6,388 bases of DNA, taken from contig CAZIOQ010000026.1 of assembly GCA_964540975.1 (NCBI GenBank), positions 1 to 6,388 of the forward strand, in the 5' to 3' direction. Under the pieces are notes generated by a model. That model made no database searches. It was not told the origin of the DNA and saw only the letters and a list, made by a program, of their open reading frames with translations. This DNA is from CAZIOQ01 sp964540975. Its GTDB lineage: Bacteria; Patescibacteriota; Microgenomatia; UBA12405; UBA6130. Every line of letters starts with the position of its first letter. Within the stretch, counting starts at the first letter, position 1. The translations under genes and the position numbers were made by a program. This document shows positions 6,077 through 6,388 of this stretch, one piece after another.

Positions 6077-6388
6077 TTTGACTCCTTTTTACAATATCTA
6101 ATAAGTTTTTGGTTAATACCCCGGTAATCTCCTGAAGACATAAAAATTATAATATCTCCTTTCTGAAGATTATTTTTTAAAAATTCCACCACTTTTTCAT
6201 CTTTAGGTTGGTAGAAAACATTAGGATTAGTTTTCCGAGCTAAAGAAACGATCTTACTGCCGGTAACCCTATCTTTAGTTGGAATATGACCACGAAAAAT
6301 GACTTTAGTAATGATAGTCAAATCAGCTAAATCAAAGGTCTTAGGAATATCTTTTAAAATTTCTTTTTCTTGCCAACCGCTATAATGT
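6061..6388 (-). CDS. MurC-like Mur ligase, C-terminal 108 residues (5' end beyond window)
   Basis: The frame enters from the right edge and ends at TAA (6061-6063). The visible part is a Mur ligase C-terminal (third) domain: it opens HYSGWQEKE, equivalent to the H.YSR region of MurC, continues with DLADLTIITKVIFRG and RVTGSKIVSLAR, and has KGDIIIFMSSGDYRGI near the end, matching the GD.V...GAGDI motif of MurC/Mpl. MurC adds L-Ala to UDP-MurNAc, the step after MurA/MurB, so its place ahead of murA in a mur operon fits. A TTG at 6321 could be read as a start, but the frame is open upstream and the family domain extends there, so this is the tail of a longer protein. MurC is favoured over Mpl, MurD or other Mur ligases from the tail motif, but the ATP-binding domain is not visible. 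Confidence 0.75.
   Translation of the reverse strand, partial: HYSGWQEKEILKDIPKTFDLADLTIITKVIFRGHIPTKDRVTGSKIVSLARKTNPNVFYQPKDEKVVEFLKNNLQKGDIIIFMSSGDYRGINQKLIRYCKKESKWQNL
6082..6088 (-). promoter_or_regulatory. Strong Shine-Dalgarno of murA
   Basis: AAAGGAG is followed by TCAAA and the ATG at 6076. It is the best ribosome site in the window and lies just upstream of the overlap, inside the end of the MurC-like gene. It suggests murA is translated efficiently on its own. Confidence 0.7.

Noticed and set aside
6061..6321. An 86-residue stand-alone protein starting at TTG 6321
   Set aside because: The frame is open to the window edge and the upstream residues (HYSGWQEKE...) continue the Mur ligase C-terminal domain, so it is the tail of a longer gene.
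1..6388. Alternative genetic code with UGA read as glycine
   Set aside because: The PLP enzyme gene ends in TGA at the expected family C-terminus and no gene needs TGA readthrough.

Overview
The window is AT-rich and gene-dense, with short or negative intergenic spacing. Every gene but one lies on the minus strand. The peptidoglycan genes have features often seen in Patescibacteria (Candidate Phyla Radiation): a MurA with Asp in place of the catalytic Cys, a Mur ligase lacking the usual N-terminal substrate domain, and an AT-rich compact layout. I therefore infer an uncultured Patescibacteria-like bacterium; this rests on style and motifs, not on a database search. TGA is used as a stop and no gene is interrupted by in-frame TGA, which supports the standard bacterial code rather than the UGA-glycine code of some CPR lineages.

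Right part (6388 down to 2389, minus strand): a peptidoglycan precursor operon read right to left. It holds the 3' end of a MurC-like ligase (cut by the window edge), murA, a MurF-like ligase and mraY. The first two overlap by 16 bases, the next pair are 6 bases apart and mraY follows after 43 bases. Together they cover UDP-MurNAc synthesis, peptide addition and transfer of the muropeptide to the lipid carrier. Each of the last three departs from textbook motifs: Asp117 in MurA, a missing domain and a four-cysteine tail in the MurF-like protein, and H-L-W instead of H-H-H in MraY.

Left part (2386 down to 1): a different and less familiar cassette. A 56-residue LysW/amino-group-carrier-like zinc protein is on the plus strand at 2216-2386. 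Divergent from it is a two-gene minus-strand operon: a short fold-type-II PLP enzyme of the threonine/cysteine synthase superfamily, then a large ATP-grasp ligase overlapping it by 14 bases and running off the left edge. Candidate promoters for the two directions overlap in the 74-base divergent spacer. A carrier protein, a carboxylate-amine ligase and a PLP enzyme together suggest chemistry on a protein-tethered amino acid. The carrier lacks the C-terminal EDWGE/terminal-Glu signature of classic LysW, and the ligase is much larger than LysX, so this does not look like the standard lysine or arginine route. It is the strongest candidate here for an undescribed system.

No tRNA, rRNA, CRISPR array, mobile element or convincing intrinsic terminator was seen, and there is no gene-free stretch longer than 300 bases.
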